Below, piece after piece: positions 20,950 through 32,800 of a DNA stretch of 64,000 nucleotides (its first letter is position 1; each line of letters starts with the position of its first letter). The notes below the pieces were generated by a model. That model was not told where the DNA came from, did not search any database, and saw only the letters and a list, made by a program, of their open reading frames with translations. This DNA is from Rhineura floridana (lineage: Eukaryota > Chordata > Lepidosauria > Squamata > Rhineuridae), in contig NC_084482.1 in assembly GCF_030035675.1 (NCBI RefSeq), forward strand, positions 226,636,943 to 226,700,942. The letters run 5' to 3'. A program made the translations under genes and the position numbers.

Positions 20950-21860
20950 GCAGCCACAGCTCCCCCTCTCTCGCTCTGTCCCTCCCTGTGTTTGCTCCGA
21001 TCCCTCTTCATTGCGCCCCCCACCGCTGCATTCATTGATCCGGAGTTGGGGGGGTCCATCCAAGGCAGCCCTTTATCCCAGCGCTGACCAGCCCCCCCTA
21101 AAGTGGATGAGGGGCTGGAGAGTCCCAGAGAGGAGGGATCGGTCCCCGCCAGGATGATGCAATTGGTGCGGGGGAGGCTCTTCTGGCAAAAAGAAGGGGG
21201 GGGAAAGCGCCTCTGCGGTGCTGGAGGGAGCAAACTCTGGCCGTCCATACGGGACGCTTCCTCCGTCCTCCAAGGGCTCTTGCAAAGGGGGGGTGAGACC
21301 CTTTGCAGAAGGCCCTTCTTCGCCAACGTGGTGCCCTCCAGCTGTCTTTGGACTACAACTCCCATGAGCTCACGGGGCGGCCGCCGGAGGTATTTTAGGC
21401 TGCCGGAGAGGCGGACACGTGGCTCTCTCCCCCCTTCCCCTTGCAACCCCCTCTTCCTCCTTCCCTTCCTCACCGGAGACTGGCCCTGCCCAGCAACTGC
21501 TGACGCAGGCGGGGGGAGGGACGCCTTTTTCCCATTGGTGGAAGGTTCCCTAGCTGTTCGGTGTCTCCTGGGTGGTCCCATCCTTGACCTCTCTGCGCAG
21601 GTGAGTCGATGGATGCGGAGAGATGCACGTTTTTTTGCGGGATGGGGTGGTAGCTCTGGCTCCTGGCGGATCTGGGGAGCAGCCTTGGGAGCTGTGCCCC
21701 CCAGTTTGCAAGGCTGAGCCCCCCCCCCACCTCGCCGGGCCTTTCCCCGCCAGGATGCCCCTGCAGGGTCCCGCATGCAAAGTGGCTGCGATGTTTTGCC
21801 GTGGGAACTGCCCACGACGTCTTGGCTGGAAGGAGGCAGCCCCCTTCCTTCTCCTCCACC
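20950..21860 (+). promoter_or_regulatory. CpG island, probable promoter of the SCAN-KRAB-C2H2 gene
   Basis: A CpG-rich block of about 0.9 kb containing a CCAAT-type cccattggtgg at about 21,530 and a strong donor (cag|gtgagt) at 21,600/21,601. It is the nearest island upstream of the SCAN exon. The long ORFs in it on both strands are GC artefacts. Confidence 0.6.
21540..21600 (+). other. Candidate non-coding exon 1 (5' UTR) of the SCAN gene
   Basis: Sequence ending ctctctgcgcag|gtgagtc at the centre of the CpG island. The next good acceptor is tttgctttttacag| at 23,452, 15 nt before the SCAN start codon. The 5' boundary (start of transcription) is arbitrary here. Confidence 0.4.
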
Positions 21861-22059
21861 CCCACCCCAATTTGCATGTATGGCCTTGGCGTGATGCAGA
21901 AAGGGGGTGGGTAGGTGGGGGCAGTTTTGGGGTCCTGTGTATGCATCTTCATGTCCCTCTGTGAGGTCCCCCCCCAAGTTAAACTGACAGCGCCCCCATT
22001 CCTAGGAAGGAAATGGCTTCCTGGACCACCTTGGAGAGGAGCGTGGGATCTTCCTGCGT

Positions 22060-22133
22060 GGATTTCTGCATTGAGCAGGGGGTTGGACTTGATGGCCTTA
22101 TAGGCCCCTTCCAAGTCTACTATTCTATAATTC
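22060..22133 (+). mobile_element. CR1 LINE 3' terminus
   Basis: ggggttggacttgatggcct and ccccttccaagtctactatt are the conserved CR1 3' end. The copy is only about 70 bp. Confidence 0.6.
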
Positions 22134-22439
22134 CCACTTGTAGCATCAATGGAATCTGGGGGGAGGGATTTGGTGGGGCATTGGGAGGGGAGCCTCAAGA
22201 GGGTGCAATGGGAGGAGGGGATGCCAGGCAGGAAAGTGGGGAGTAGGTTGCAAATGCCCTGGCATTTATTTATGATTATTTATATTTTAGGGTCGCAACA
22301 AACTTTTGTGCAAGAGTTAGGCCCGTTGATAAATAAGCTGTGGCTTATTTAGGTCCGTTGATTTTAACGGGTCTACTCTGTGTAAAAGTTCGTTCAATGC
22401 AATCCCTTAATGTACTTATGTTTGTTTAAAGTATTTCTG

Positions 22440-22570
22440 TTCTGCCCTTCTACCCTGCAGTGGGGCAGTCAGGGTGGCTCACAATAAAATCGCAAAAACC
22501 TTAAAACAGATAAAAATACACAAAATACAATTAAGAAATATAGGGGAGTGGTATTAAAAGGTACCAAAGA
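22440..22570 (-). mobile_element. LINE 3' UTR fragment (L2-like)
   Basis: The minus strand shows an L2-like 3' end (gagccaccctgactgcccca) followed by A/T-rich sequence. Low resolution. Confidence 0.4.
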
Positions 22571-22821
22571 GGTAAAAAACTCGACAGGGGAGGGAACTAA
22601 AATCAGCGACAGACTCTACCTTCAGTGTATTTTAGTGTCTGTGCAATAGCGTTTCATAGCTTGTAAACTGCTTAGAAGCCTATTTTGATAGTATATAAAT
22701 GATTACTAATTAGTTTATTATTAACAGCTGTTTAGAAGGCCATTTTGAGATTATAAGAATGAATAATAATTTGTTAAGTGCTTAGAAGCATATTTTGACA
22801 AATCTAAATTAACAATGAGAA

Positions 22822-23205
22822 AGCTGGTATAGCTCAGTGGGGAGGAGAGCTTGGCTGGGAGTCCAGAGTCTGTGAGTTCAAATCCCCGCTCGTGTCTCCT
22901 GGGTGGCTAAAGATCACCCCACAGGGAGTGGCTCAGGGGTTACGTGCCCTGCCACCTGTGCAGCCGTGGGCAAGCTGCAGAGTCCCAAGGAGCCCAGTTG
23001 CCCCCCAGCTGGCAGTTGTGGACAAGGAAGGGGCTGGCTTGTGCAGCTGTGGCAAGCTGAGCAGGCCCTAACCAGCTGGGGAGAACTAGCCTCAGAGGGA
23101 GGCAATGGGAAACCCCCTCTGAATACCGCTTACCAGGAAAGCCCTATTCATACGGTAGCCATAAGTTGGGATCGACTTGAAGGCAGTCCATTTTCATTTC
23201 CAAAT
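22822..23205 (+). mobile_element. Long-body tRNA SINE, full-length copy
   Basis: The most complete copy: A box region gctggtatagctcagtgggg, B box gagttcaaatccccgct, central body (caccccacagggagtggctc, cccagttgccccccagctgg), then the Bov-B-like tail (ataagttgggatcgacttga). About 384 bp. Confidence 0.75.
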
Positions 23206-23452
23206 TAACAATAATAATTTCATATATTTTTATATCGCAATTTTTTGGAATACTACCTTACGAGGGAGCCTATTTTTTAAAAAAGGTAAAATCATGAAAT
23301 GTCAGGTATTGTAATCAGTAGTACCAGAATATAACAAAATACTGAGAGGGGGAAAAGTGGATTTGAAAGTCCGTACTGTTGCAAACACTCTAATGCTTCG
23401 AGTGTCCCTCCTCTTTGTTTTGTCTCTCTCCAATTCTCTTTGCTTTTTACAG

Positions 23453-23884
23453 CACCTCCGCTCAAAGATGGAAAAGGAGAAATTGACTGGCCCTGCCATA
23501 GAAAGAGGACACCAGGCCATTGAAGTCGGGAGCTGTGCGGGGTTCTGGGAGGGAGCCGCGGAGGAGATCCTGGTTGCGGTTGATACCAGCTCAGATACAC
23601 AGCGCCAGCGCTTCAGGGGTTTCCACTACCGTGAGCCCGAGGGCCCCCGAAAGTTTTGCAGCCGACTTCACGACCTTTGCCGTCGGTGGTTGAAGCCGGA
23701 AAGGCACACAAAAGCTCAGATGCTGGACCTGGTGATCCTGGAGCAGTTCCTGGCTGTCCTCCCTCCGGAGATGGAGAGCTGGGTCAGGGAGTGTGGAGCG
23801 GAGACCAGTTCCCAGGCGGTGGCCCTGGCGGAAGGTTTCCTCCTGAGCCAGGCCGAGGGGAAGAGGCAGGAAGAGGAGAAGCAG
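23453..23884 (+). CDS. Exon 2: start codon and SCAN domain
   Basis: Acceptor tttgctttttacag|, then 15 nt of 5' UTR and ATG at 23,468, donor gagaagcag|gtgaga. The SCAN helices read [40 protein letters not shown] and [20 protein letters not shown], then [10 protein letters not shown]. The conserved LEQFL and LPPE blocks are intact. The exon ends in phase 0 after a Glu-rich stretch. Confidence 0.9.
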
Positions 23885-26800
23885 GTGAGAGAGAGAGAGA
23901 GAGTGTGTTTTCATCCTGGTATCTTAAAGAAAGCTGTTCTTCCCAAAAGCTAAGAATGTATGGAATGGTATTCTAAAATTCTTTGCCACTTGCCCTGTTC
24001 CCCCCCCCCCAATATCCCAGCAAGGGATGCCTCTTTGCACCATTTCCTTATTATGATATTTCACCTATTTATTTATTTATTACATTTATACCCCACCTTT
24101 CTTTTCATGATAGAAACCCCAGGCGGCTTACATCTGGTTCCCAGGCGGTCTCCTATCCAGGCACTGACCAGACCGGGCCCTGCTTAGCTTCAGCAGGGAG
24201 CTGGCCTCATGTGCCTTCAGACCATAGCCTGGGGCCATAGCCCTTATTCAGAAACCACAAGGCAGCCAACCAAGTTTATAATACTTAAGGTGAGTCTGTA
24301 AGGTGCCACAAGGGGACGGGCCGTAGCTCAATGGTAGAGCGTCGGTTTTGCATGCAGAAGATCCCAGTCAGTGCAGAGAATGCTAAACTAGATAGACCAG
24401 TAGTCTTGTTCAGTATGAAGCAGCTTCCCGTGTCCTTGTTGTTTTTCCTGGAAGAGTCGAACGTGCCTGCAAACTCTCTGGAAATCAGAATAAGCTAAAA
24501 ATATAAATCTAGATAAAAAAAATCGGAGCAACCACAGCTTCCCAAGATGCAAAAACTAAAACCAACAGTCAGAAATTTGGACTCCTGCTGGGAGGAAGGG
24601 CGGGATATAAATCAAATAATAAATAAATAAATAAATGTAAACCTTGATGCATCCTCCAAAAGAATAAAAGATAATCTGAAATCAAACTGCCCGTCCTTGT
24701 CCCTGAAAGCCAATAAAGACGGACCATCCTTAGTGGGTGGGCTGTAGTTCAGTGGTAGAACTCCTGCCTTGCATCAAAAGGTCCCAGGTTCAATCCCCGG
24801 CATCTCCAGGTAGACCAGGAGTAGCCAACGTGGTGCCCTGCAGATGTTGCAGCTGTCATCATCTACTACCATTGGCCATGTTGGCTGGGGCTGATGGATG
24901 ATGTTGTTAAAAACATCTGCAGCCGCCATGTTGGCTACGCTGCACTAGGTGGACCAGTATGCTGACTCAATATAAGGTGGAGAAGAAGAGATCTTCCTTG
25001 GAATTGGTGTTCTGTAATTGTGCCACTGTGAAGAAGGCCCTGCACTGGCACCTTTGACAGAGCAGTGTCCCAGAGGAAGATCCTGGAGTGCAGCCTGGTA
25101 TCCCCCAGAAGGCTTTGCCCTGTGCTGAGTGGGCTGGGGGGCACTGGGATGGGGAAGGCTGTCGTTAACGTATGGATCAATTCATTGCGGACAGTGGCCC
25201 TTGATGTAAACCCTCTTCTGATCCCTCTCTGACCCTTGTCTGGCATGCTTAACTTCTCTTTCAGGCGGAGGAATTGGCAGTGGAAGCGGCTACTGATTTC
25301 CGCACGGCAGAGAACTCTCCGCCAGCCGTCTCCACCCAGTTGCCACCATCCAGATGGATCGTGCAAGAGGGCGACGGAGGCGCCATGTTACTGGGTAAGG
25401 ATCATAAAGGGGCTCGTTTAGGAGCACAGGATGCTGCCCTATTCAGAGCCGGACCCGTAATCTAGTTGAGTGGCTCTGCCACTGTGCCACCACCCTTCCG
25501 ACTTGGCCTCCTTCTCTTGACCTGTTTTTATATCGCCCTTGAGCCTAGGTTGGGGAGATGCTCGCTTGCTTCCACCTTTGGTGGGGAGATGGCAATTAGG
25601 ATCGGTCTGCGTCTATGTTGGAGTTGCTTCTTAATATGTCTTTAAACCTTTCTTTTTTTAAAAAAATACATGTTTTTAACTTTTAAAAAAATGTTTTGAA
25701 AACTTTTTTTTAAAAAAGTTTTTAAAGATGTTTTGTTTGGGTTGTATTTTAAAGTCTGTTTTCATGATATTTTAAAGTGTTTTTAGTGCTTTTGTTTGCC
25801 GCCCTGGGCTTCTGCTGGGAGAAAGGGCGGAATATAAATCAAATAATAACCAAATAAATAAATAGGATAAAAAAGCTTTGGAAGATGACCCAAAACGGGT
25901 TGACTCCAATGTGGTGCTCCATCCAGAAATCAGCGCAAGGATTTCTGCTTGTACAATGGAACACTTGCCCCTGTCCTCCCCCTTTGCACCCCCTCAATAT
26001 GTTCTAGGGGTTCCCCCTAACACTCTAGAGCAGATTTGGGGAGGATGCATGGTGCACATCAGGAGGGGGGGTGCAAGTCCCGTTGCACAAGCAGAAATCC
26101 TTGCACTGATGGGACGCACTCTTTGAATACCACCCATTGCTATTTATACTAGTTCTTGATCAGGCATTGACCTGAATAGATAACTCAATTTGTCATTACT
26201 TTTTAGTAGTTTCGTCTGTATTTTCATATTGTTATGTTGGCCTAAAGGTGCATTTTACGTTTCTGTGGTCTGTGGACCACGAGTGGTCCATGAGCTTCAT
26301 TCGGGTGCTCAACGGCGTGTCTATGGAGGACAGTTACAGTTTGAATTCTATGGAATTCAGATTGTAATACAACAAAACACCTGGTTGGCCACTGTGAGAA
26401 CAGGATGCTGGACTAGATGGGCCACTGGCCTGATCCAGCAGGCTCTTCTTATGTTCTTATGTTCTTAGAAGATATAAAAGAAAAAGAAAAAAAATAGAAT
26501 TCAAAATCACACAGCATCTGGGACCGTGCATTACAATTGCTACGAGAGTGTCTTACCCCTTAGATGCCCAGTCGCTCACTGCGTTCTGCAGTTGAGGGCC
26601 TCCAGCAGATGACGATGATATAGGACAATTTGTTTTGGGGCTTCCCCTCCCAGCATAATTTGTGAGATGTCACAGGGTGTAGCTAGGATGGGTCTCTCTT
26701 GGAGGTCTAAACATATATCTTATCCCTTATATACCCAGTCAATCACCGTGCTCCTGCAGATACCACCTTATCAGGAGATGTGTTCCGCACAACATATGAA

Positions 26801-29800
26801 GCGGACCTTTAGTGTGGCGGCACCTACCCTGTGGAATTCCCTCCCCTTAAATATTAGACAGGCTCCACCTCTGTTATCTTTTCGGTGCCTATTGAAGACC
26901 TTCCTCTTTCAACAAGCCTTTTAAGTAGAGAACTTTTCCCAGTCTGCATCTGTACTGGAATTGCTTTTTAAGATGTTTTTAAAGACTGGGGTTGGACTTG
27001 ATGGCCTTATAGGCCCCTTTCAACTCTACTGTTCTATGACTTTTAAAAAATGTTTTGTTTTATAGATGTTTTTAGTGTTTTATTGCGTGTTTGTCGCCCT
27101 GGGCTCCTTCTGAGAGGAAGGGTGGGATAGAAATTTAATAAATAAATAAATAAAACAGGCAGGGAAAAAATCATTAAGTGGTTCGCTAAGATCTTCAGCA
27201 ATTTTCAAATGGCTGGGGGGTGGGAAAGAGTTTGGGAACCACTGATTTAGAAGCAATTAAAATCTTTTGTTCTTACCCAACTTAGTTCTTGGGTCCAGCC
27301 TTGTATGTTGAGGTCAGTGCAGAGCTTGGAAAAGTTACTTTTTTTGAACTTTGACTCCCATCAGCCCCAGCCAGCATGGCCATCGGATCGGGCTGATGGG
27401 AGCTGTAGTTCAAAAAAGTAACTTTTCCAAGCTCTGGGTCAATGTATTTTGTGTGTGTGTTGGACGTTTCAAACTTGGCCTCCTTCACAGAATTATAGAA
27501 TAGTAGAGTTGGAAGGGGCCTACAAGGCCATCAAGTCCAACTCCCTGCTCAATGCAAATTAAAACATTTTTAATTAATCAGTGCAGGAATGCAAATTAAA
27601 GCATAAAATATTTATTAATGTTATCATTTATTAGTCACTCCCCCCCAATAACTCCAAGCGACTTACAAACATGCATATTGCCCTTGAGCCTGGGGTGAGC
27701 AGATTTTTTGGGGGGGAGGGGAAGCTTAATTAAGGCACTTTTAAGACATTCCAGGTCCAACCTCACATTGTAACCTAGAGCCAGTTGTACAAAAACTTTT
27801 AAGGTGGAGTTTGTTCAGAGGAGGGTGGCCAGGATGGTGAAAGTTCTGGAAACCAAGACACCCCCCCGCACGCAAAGTGTGTTAGAGTAATCCAGTTCTG
27901 AAGTTGCCAAATGCATGCCTCTCAATAGCTAACCTAAGAAAACAGGATTTAAACATCTCACCCCCTTTTCCTCCTCAGGAAGTGGAACAGGCCTGGCCAT
28001 TTCTCCCGTGTTTGCTGTGAAGCCAGATCAGGTAATAAAAGCTGAATGGTGGGAGATTCAGGGCAGACCAAAGAAGGTACTTCGTTGCACAGTGCACAGT
28101 TTAGCTGTCGAATTCGCTCCCACAAGGAGTAGCGATGGCCACCAAAGGGAATTCGACAAATCCATGGAGGATAAGGCTGTCAGTGGCTACTTGCTACAGT
28201 GGCTATGTTCTGCCGCCACTGTTGGAGGCAGCTTGCTGGGGAGCACGAGCAGGGAGAGGTAGTGGCCAGCCAGCTGCCCCTGAGAGCAGGATGTTGGACT
28301 GAATGGGCCACTGGTCTGATCCAGTTGGGCTCTGCTTATGTTCTGATCAAAGCGGCTAGTTAGGAAGGCTTTGAAGGCCACTGATGAAGCATTGGCTGCT
28401 GCAGGAGAACTCTCAGCCACCCCACCTTTTGTGGGGTGTGTTTGTGGGGTGGGTGTGTTTGTGGGGTGGGTGTGTTTGTGGGGTGGGTGTGTTTGTGGGG
28501 TGGGTGTGTTTGTGGGGTGGGTGTGTTTGTGGGGTGTGTTTGTGGGGTGTGTGTGTGTGTGTGTGTGTATGTTTGGATTCTCACATTACCTGGTAAGAGA
28601 AACTTTCTCCTTCCACCAGGCTCTGGTGACCTTCGAGGAGGTGGCCGTGTACTTCACGGAGGAGGAGTGGGCTCTGTTGGATCCGGGCCAGAGGGCTCTG
28701 CACAGGGAAGTCACGGAGGAGAATTATGGGAATCTGGCCGCTCTTGGTGAGTCTCCCTCTTTGCCTGAGCTGATAGATGCTGAAGAGCAAAATTGTGATT
28801 GCTGTTGTTTGATCGCTTGGTAGTGGGCAAGAGATCCGTCTTAGCTTACCTGTGGCGGAAGTTAGGATGTTCCAAGGTGGTCTTTTTCTCGAGGGGGGGG
28901 CAGAGTCTTGGTTCCCCTGTGCTGGATCATGACCAAGAAGGATGCTGCTACTTCCTTTAAAAAAAAAAGTTTTTAATTGTTGTGATAACTTTTGCAATGC
29001 AATTTTCAAAGTCCAGCAAAGAGCTAGCTGACCAATTAGTGCCAGGTCTAAGCAGTCGCCCAACTTGCTGGATCTTAGGATAGTGTTTGGAAGCAAGCAA
29101 CTATGCTTGGGAATGTTGCTTTGGAGCTCAGATATGTCCGGGATTTGGGTGTGGGCTGTGTGCATACACAACAGGCACTCCAGTAATGAGCTAAATGTCT
29201 CCCTGCTTTGTGAGTGCTGCTTTGGGCCTGGTTGGTGGAAGAAATGGGCTAGAGCAGAACCAGCCCACCCCCGTCGCCGAGCAAAAACCAAGGTGCTGGT
29301 TCTGGCAAATAAAGCCCTATCCAGCGTGGCACCAGGATTACTTGAAAGATCATCTCGCCCCTTATATATTCCCAGTCGACCACTGCGCTCTGCAGGTGAG
29401 GGCCTCTTTCAGATACCCATCTCACCAGGAGGTCTGTTCCACCCAATTGAGAGAGCAGACCTTCAGGGTGGGGGCACCTGCTCTTTGGAATTGCTTCCCC
29501 TTAAATACTAGACAGGTGCCATCTCTGTTTTTTGGGGGGCCTGCTGAAGAACCTTCCTCTTTCGGCAAGCCTTTTAATTGGAGACTGTTGTCCCAGTCTG
29601 TGTTTGCATTGGAATTGTCCTTAAGATTTATTTTATTGTTTATTATTGATTATTGATTATTTGATTTATATCATGCCCTTCCTCCCAGCAGGAGCCCATG
29701 TTTTATCAACTTGTTTTATCAACTTGCATGTGGGCTCCTCTGGGAGGAAGGGCAGGATGTGAACTTTAATAAAAAAAATAATGGGAGGAGAGGCTAATTT

Positions 29801-32800
29801 TTTCCTTTTAAAATGTAAATCTGCTTTGGGGTCCAGATGGTCAACGAACAGACCCAAAAATACACTTAGGACAGTGATGCTTTTTGCCTCCCTGGGCTCC
29901 TGCTGGGAAGAAGGGCGGGATATCAATCAATCAATCAATCAATCGATAGATAGTGTGTTAATGGAACTTCAGGAAGAGCCTTGCAGCAGGTGGATCTACT
30001 CCGGCATCCTCACAGTTTCCAACCTGGTGCCCATTATCAGAAGCCCGGAGCAGGACAGGCAGCTGGCAGTTTTTAGAGAGGATTAGACAGATTTATGGAG
30101 GATAAAGCTATCATCTACTAGCCACGATGGCTGCACTGTGCCTCCAGCAGGGAGATGGCTGTCGCACTGAGATCCTGCTTTTGGATCTCCATCAGTAGGT
30201 ATCCAGTTTACCTCCTGACTGTAGGGTCTGAGATTATTGGTATTGGGGGAAGGTTCTTGTGATTTCCCTGTATTTTAATATCTGTAAATAAGGTAAGTGT
30301 GGGTTTATTAAGTGATGTATGGTAAGTGACTGAGGGAGAGGGGGGAGTACACGGGCTAGAATGCTGGAGAATGCTGTATGATGATTGGCTGAGCGTTTGA
30401 GTGGCTGAAGGTGTAAATGAGAGGATGACAGTCGGTTCAGGGTTCTGTTTTGTGGGGGAGTTGTTGACGGTTGGTTGTGGAGTGTGGATTGGAGTTGGTT
30501 GTGGGTTGGATTATATTTGGCTGGTATTTAGGCAGAATATATAAGACTGGAAACATAAAGAGTGACACTATATGAAACCATACGCTTGTTGAACATTCCT
30601 AAAGTAATCTTGTTATTTCCTGGTGTTATCAAAAAAACAAGTCTTATGAGGAAAAGTTAAAGCAGAGAGTAGGAATCAACGGACAGTTCTCCCAATGGAG
30701 GGCTGTAGAAAGTGGAGTCCCTCAAGGATCGGTATTGGGACCTGTACTTTTCAACTTGTTCATTAATGACCTAGAATTAGGAGTGAGCAGTGAAGTGGCC
30801 AAGTTTGCTGACGACACTAAATTGTTCAGGGTTGTTAAAACAAAAAGGGATTGCGAAGAGCTCCAAAAAGACCTCTCCAAACTGAGTGAATGGGCAGAAA
30901 AATGGCAAATGCAATTCAATATAAACAAGTGTAAAATTATGCATATTGGAGCAAAAAATCTTAATTTCACATATACGCTCATGGGGTCTGAACTGGCGGT
31001 GACCGACCAGGAGAGAGACCTCGGGGTTGTAGTGGACAGCACGATGAAAATGTCGACCCAGTGTGCGGCAGCTGTGAAAAAGGCAAATTCCATGCTAGCA
31101 ATAATTAGGAAAGGTATTGAAAATAAAACAGCCGATATCATAATGCCGTTGTATAAATCTATGGTGCGGCCGCATTTGGAATACTGTGTACAGTTCTGGT
31201 CGCCTCATCTCAAAAAGGATATTATAGAGTTGGAAAAGGTTCAGAAGAGGGCAACCAGAATGATCAAGGGGATGGAGCGACTCCCTTACGAGGAAAGGTT
31301 GCAGCATTTGGGGCTTTTTAGTTTAGAGAAAAGGCGGGACAGAGGAGACATGATAGAAGTGTATAAAATTATGCATGGCCTTGAGAAAGTGGATAGACAA
31401 AAGTTCTGCTCCCTCTCTCATAATACTAGAACTCGTGGACATTCAAAGAAGCTGAATGTTGGAAGATTCAGGACAGACAAAAGGAAGTACTTCTTTACTC
31501 AGCGCATAGTTAAACTATGGAATTTGCTCCCACAAGATGCAGTAATGGCCACCAGCTTGGATGGCTTTAAAAGAAGATTAGACAAATTCATGGAGGACAG
31601 GGCTATCAATGGCTACTAGCCATGATGGCTGTGCTCTGCCACCCTAGTCAGAGGCAGCATGCTTCTGAAAACCAGTTGCCGGAAGCCTCAGGAGGGGAGA
31701 GTGTTCTTGCACTCAGGTCCTGCTTGCGGTCTTCCCCCAGGCACCTGGTTGGCCACTGTGAGAACAGGATGCTGGACTAGATGGGCCACTGGCCTGATCC
31801 AGCAGGCTCTTCTTATGTTCTTATATTCTTAAAGGAACTTGGCATGTTCAGTCTGGTGAAGAGAAGGCTGAGGGGTGACATGATTGCACTCTTTAAGTAC
31901 CTGAAGGGCTGTCACATAAAGGAGGGTACAGATTTGTTCTCTGCTGCCCCAGAGGGTAGGACTAGGTCTAATGGTTTTAAGTTGCAGGAGCGTAGATTCA
32001 GATTGGACATTAGACGGAACTTCTTGACAGTGAGGGCAGTTCGGCAATGCCCTTCAGGTTGAGGGAAGTAATAGTCCCACTATATTCTGCATTAGTCAGG
32101 CCTCATCTGGAATACTGCGTTCAGTTCTGGGCACCTCATTTTAAGAAAGATATAGACAAGTTAGAGCGGGTTCAGATGAGGGCGACGAGGATGATAGCCG
32201 GTATCGAGAACAAGTCTTATGAGGAAAGGTTGAAGGAACTTGGCATGTTCAGTCTGGTGGAGAGAAGGCTGAGGGGTGACATGATTGCACTCTTTAAGTA
32301 CCTGAAGGGCTGTCACATAGAGGAGGGTACAGATTTGTTCTCTGCTGCCCCAGAGGGTAGGACTAGGTCTAATGGTTTTAAGTTGCAGGAGCGTAGATTC
32401 AGATTGGACATTAGAAGGAACTTCTTGACAGTAAGGGCAGTTCGGCAATGGAACCAACTGCCTAGGGAGGTGGTGGGATCCCCTTCGCTGGATGTCTTCA
32501 AGCAGAGGCTGGACAGCTATCTGCGGGAGATGCTCTAGCTGTGGATTTCCTGCTGTGAGCAGGGGGTTGGACTCGATGGCCTACAAGGCCCCTTCCAACT
32601 CTATGATTCTATGAAATACTTTTATTGGTTTACCAAAAGCCTGATCCTTGGCTGGGGATATACAGACCAGAAGGGAGGGCAGGGTAAATACCAAGGCTGA
32701 AGGGAAACTATATCTAATGGTGGCAGCGGTGAAGGAAAAAATTGTAACATCGTCAAGTGTCCAGAGCAACCCAGGATTGTATGCTTTATAGACAAAGATA

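Noticed and set aside
20937-21977. 346-codon minus-strand ORF
   Set aside because: It lies in a CpG island, is overlapped by open frames on the other strand, and has no recognisable domain; the candidate exon 1 on the + strand is a better reading.
28371-28823. ORF of 150 codons across the minisatellite and the KRAB exon
   Set aside because: The open frame through the repeat is intronic; the KRAB exon has a canonical acceptor at 28,619 and standard size.
28747-28823. KRAB exon extending past 28,746
   Set aside because: A strong donor cttg|gtgagt gives the usual 127-nt KRAB-A exon, and the phase fits the finger exon.
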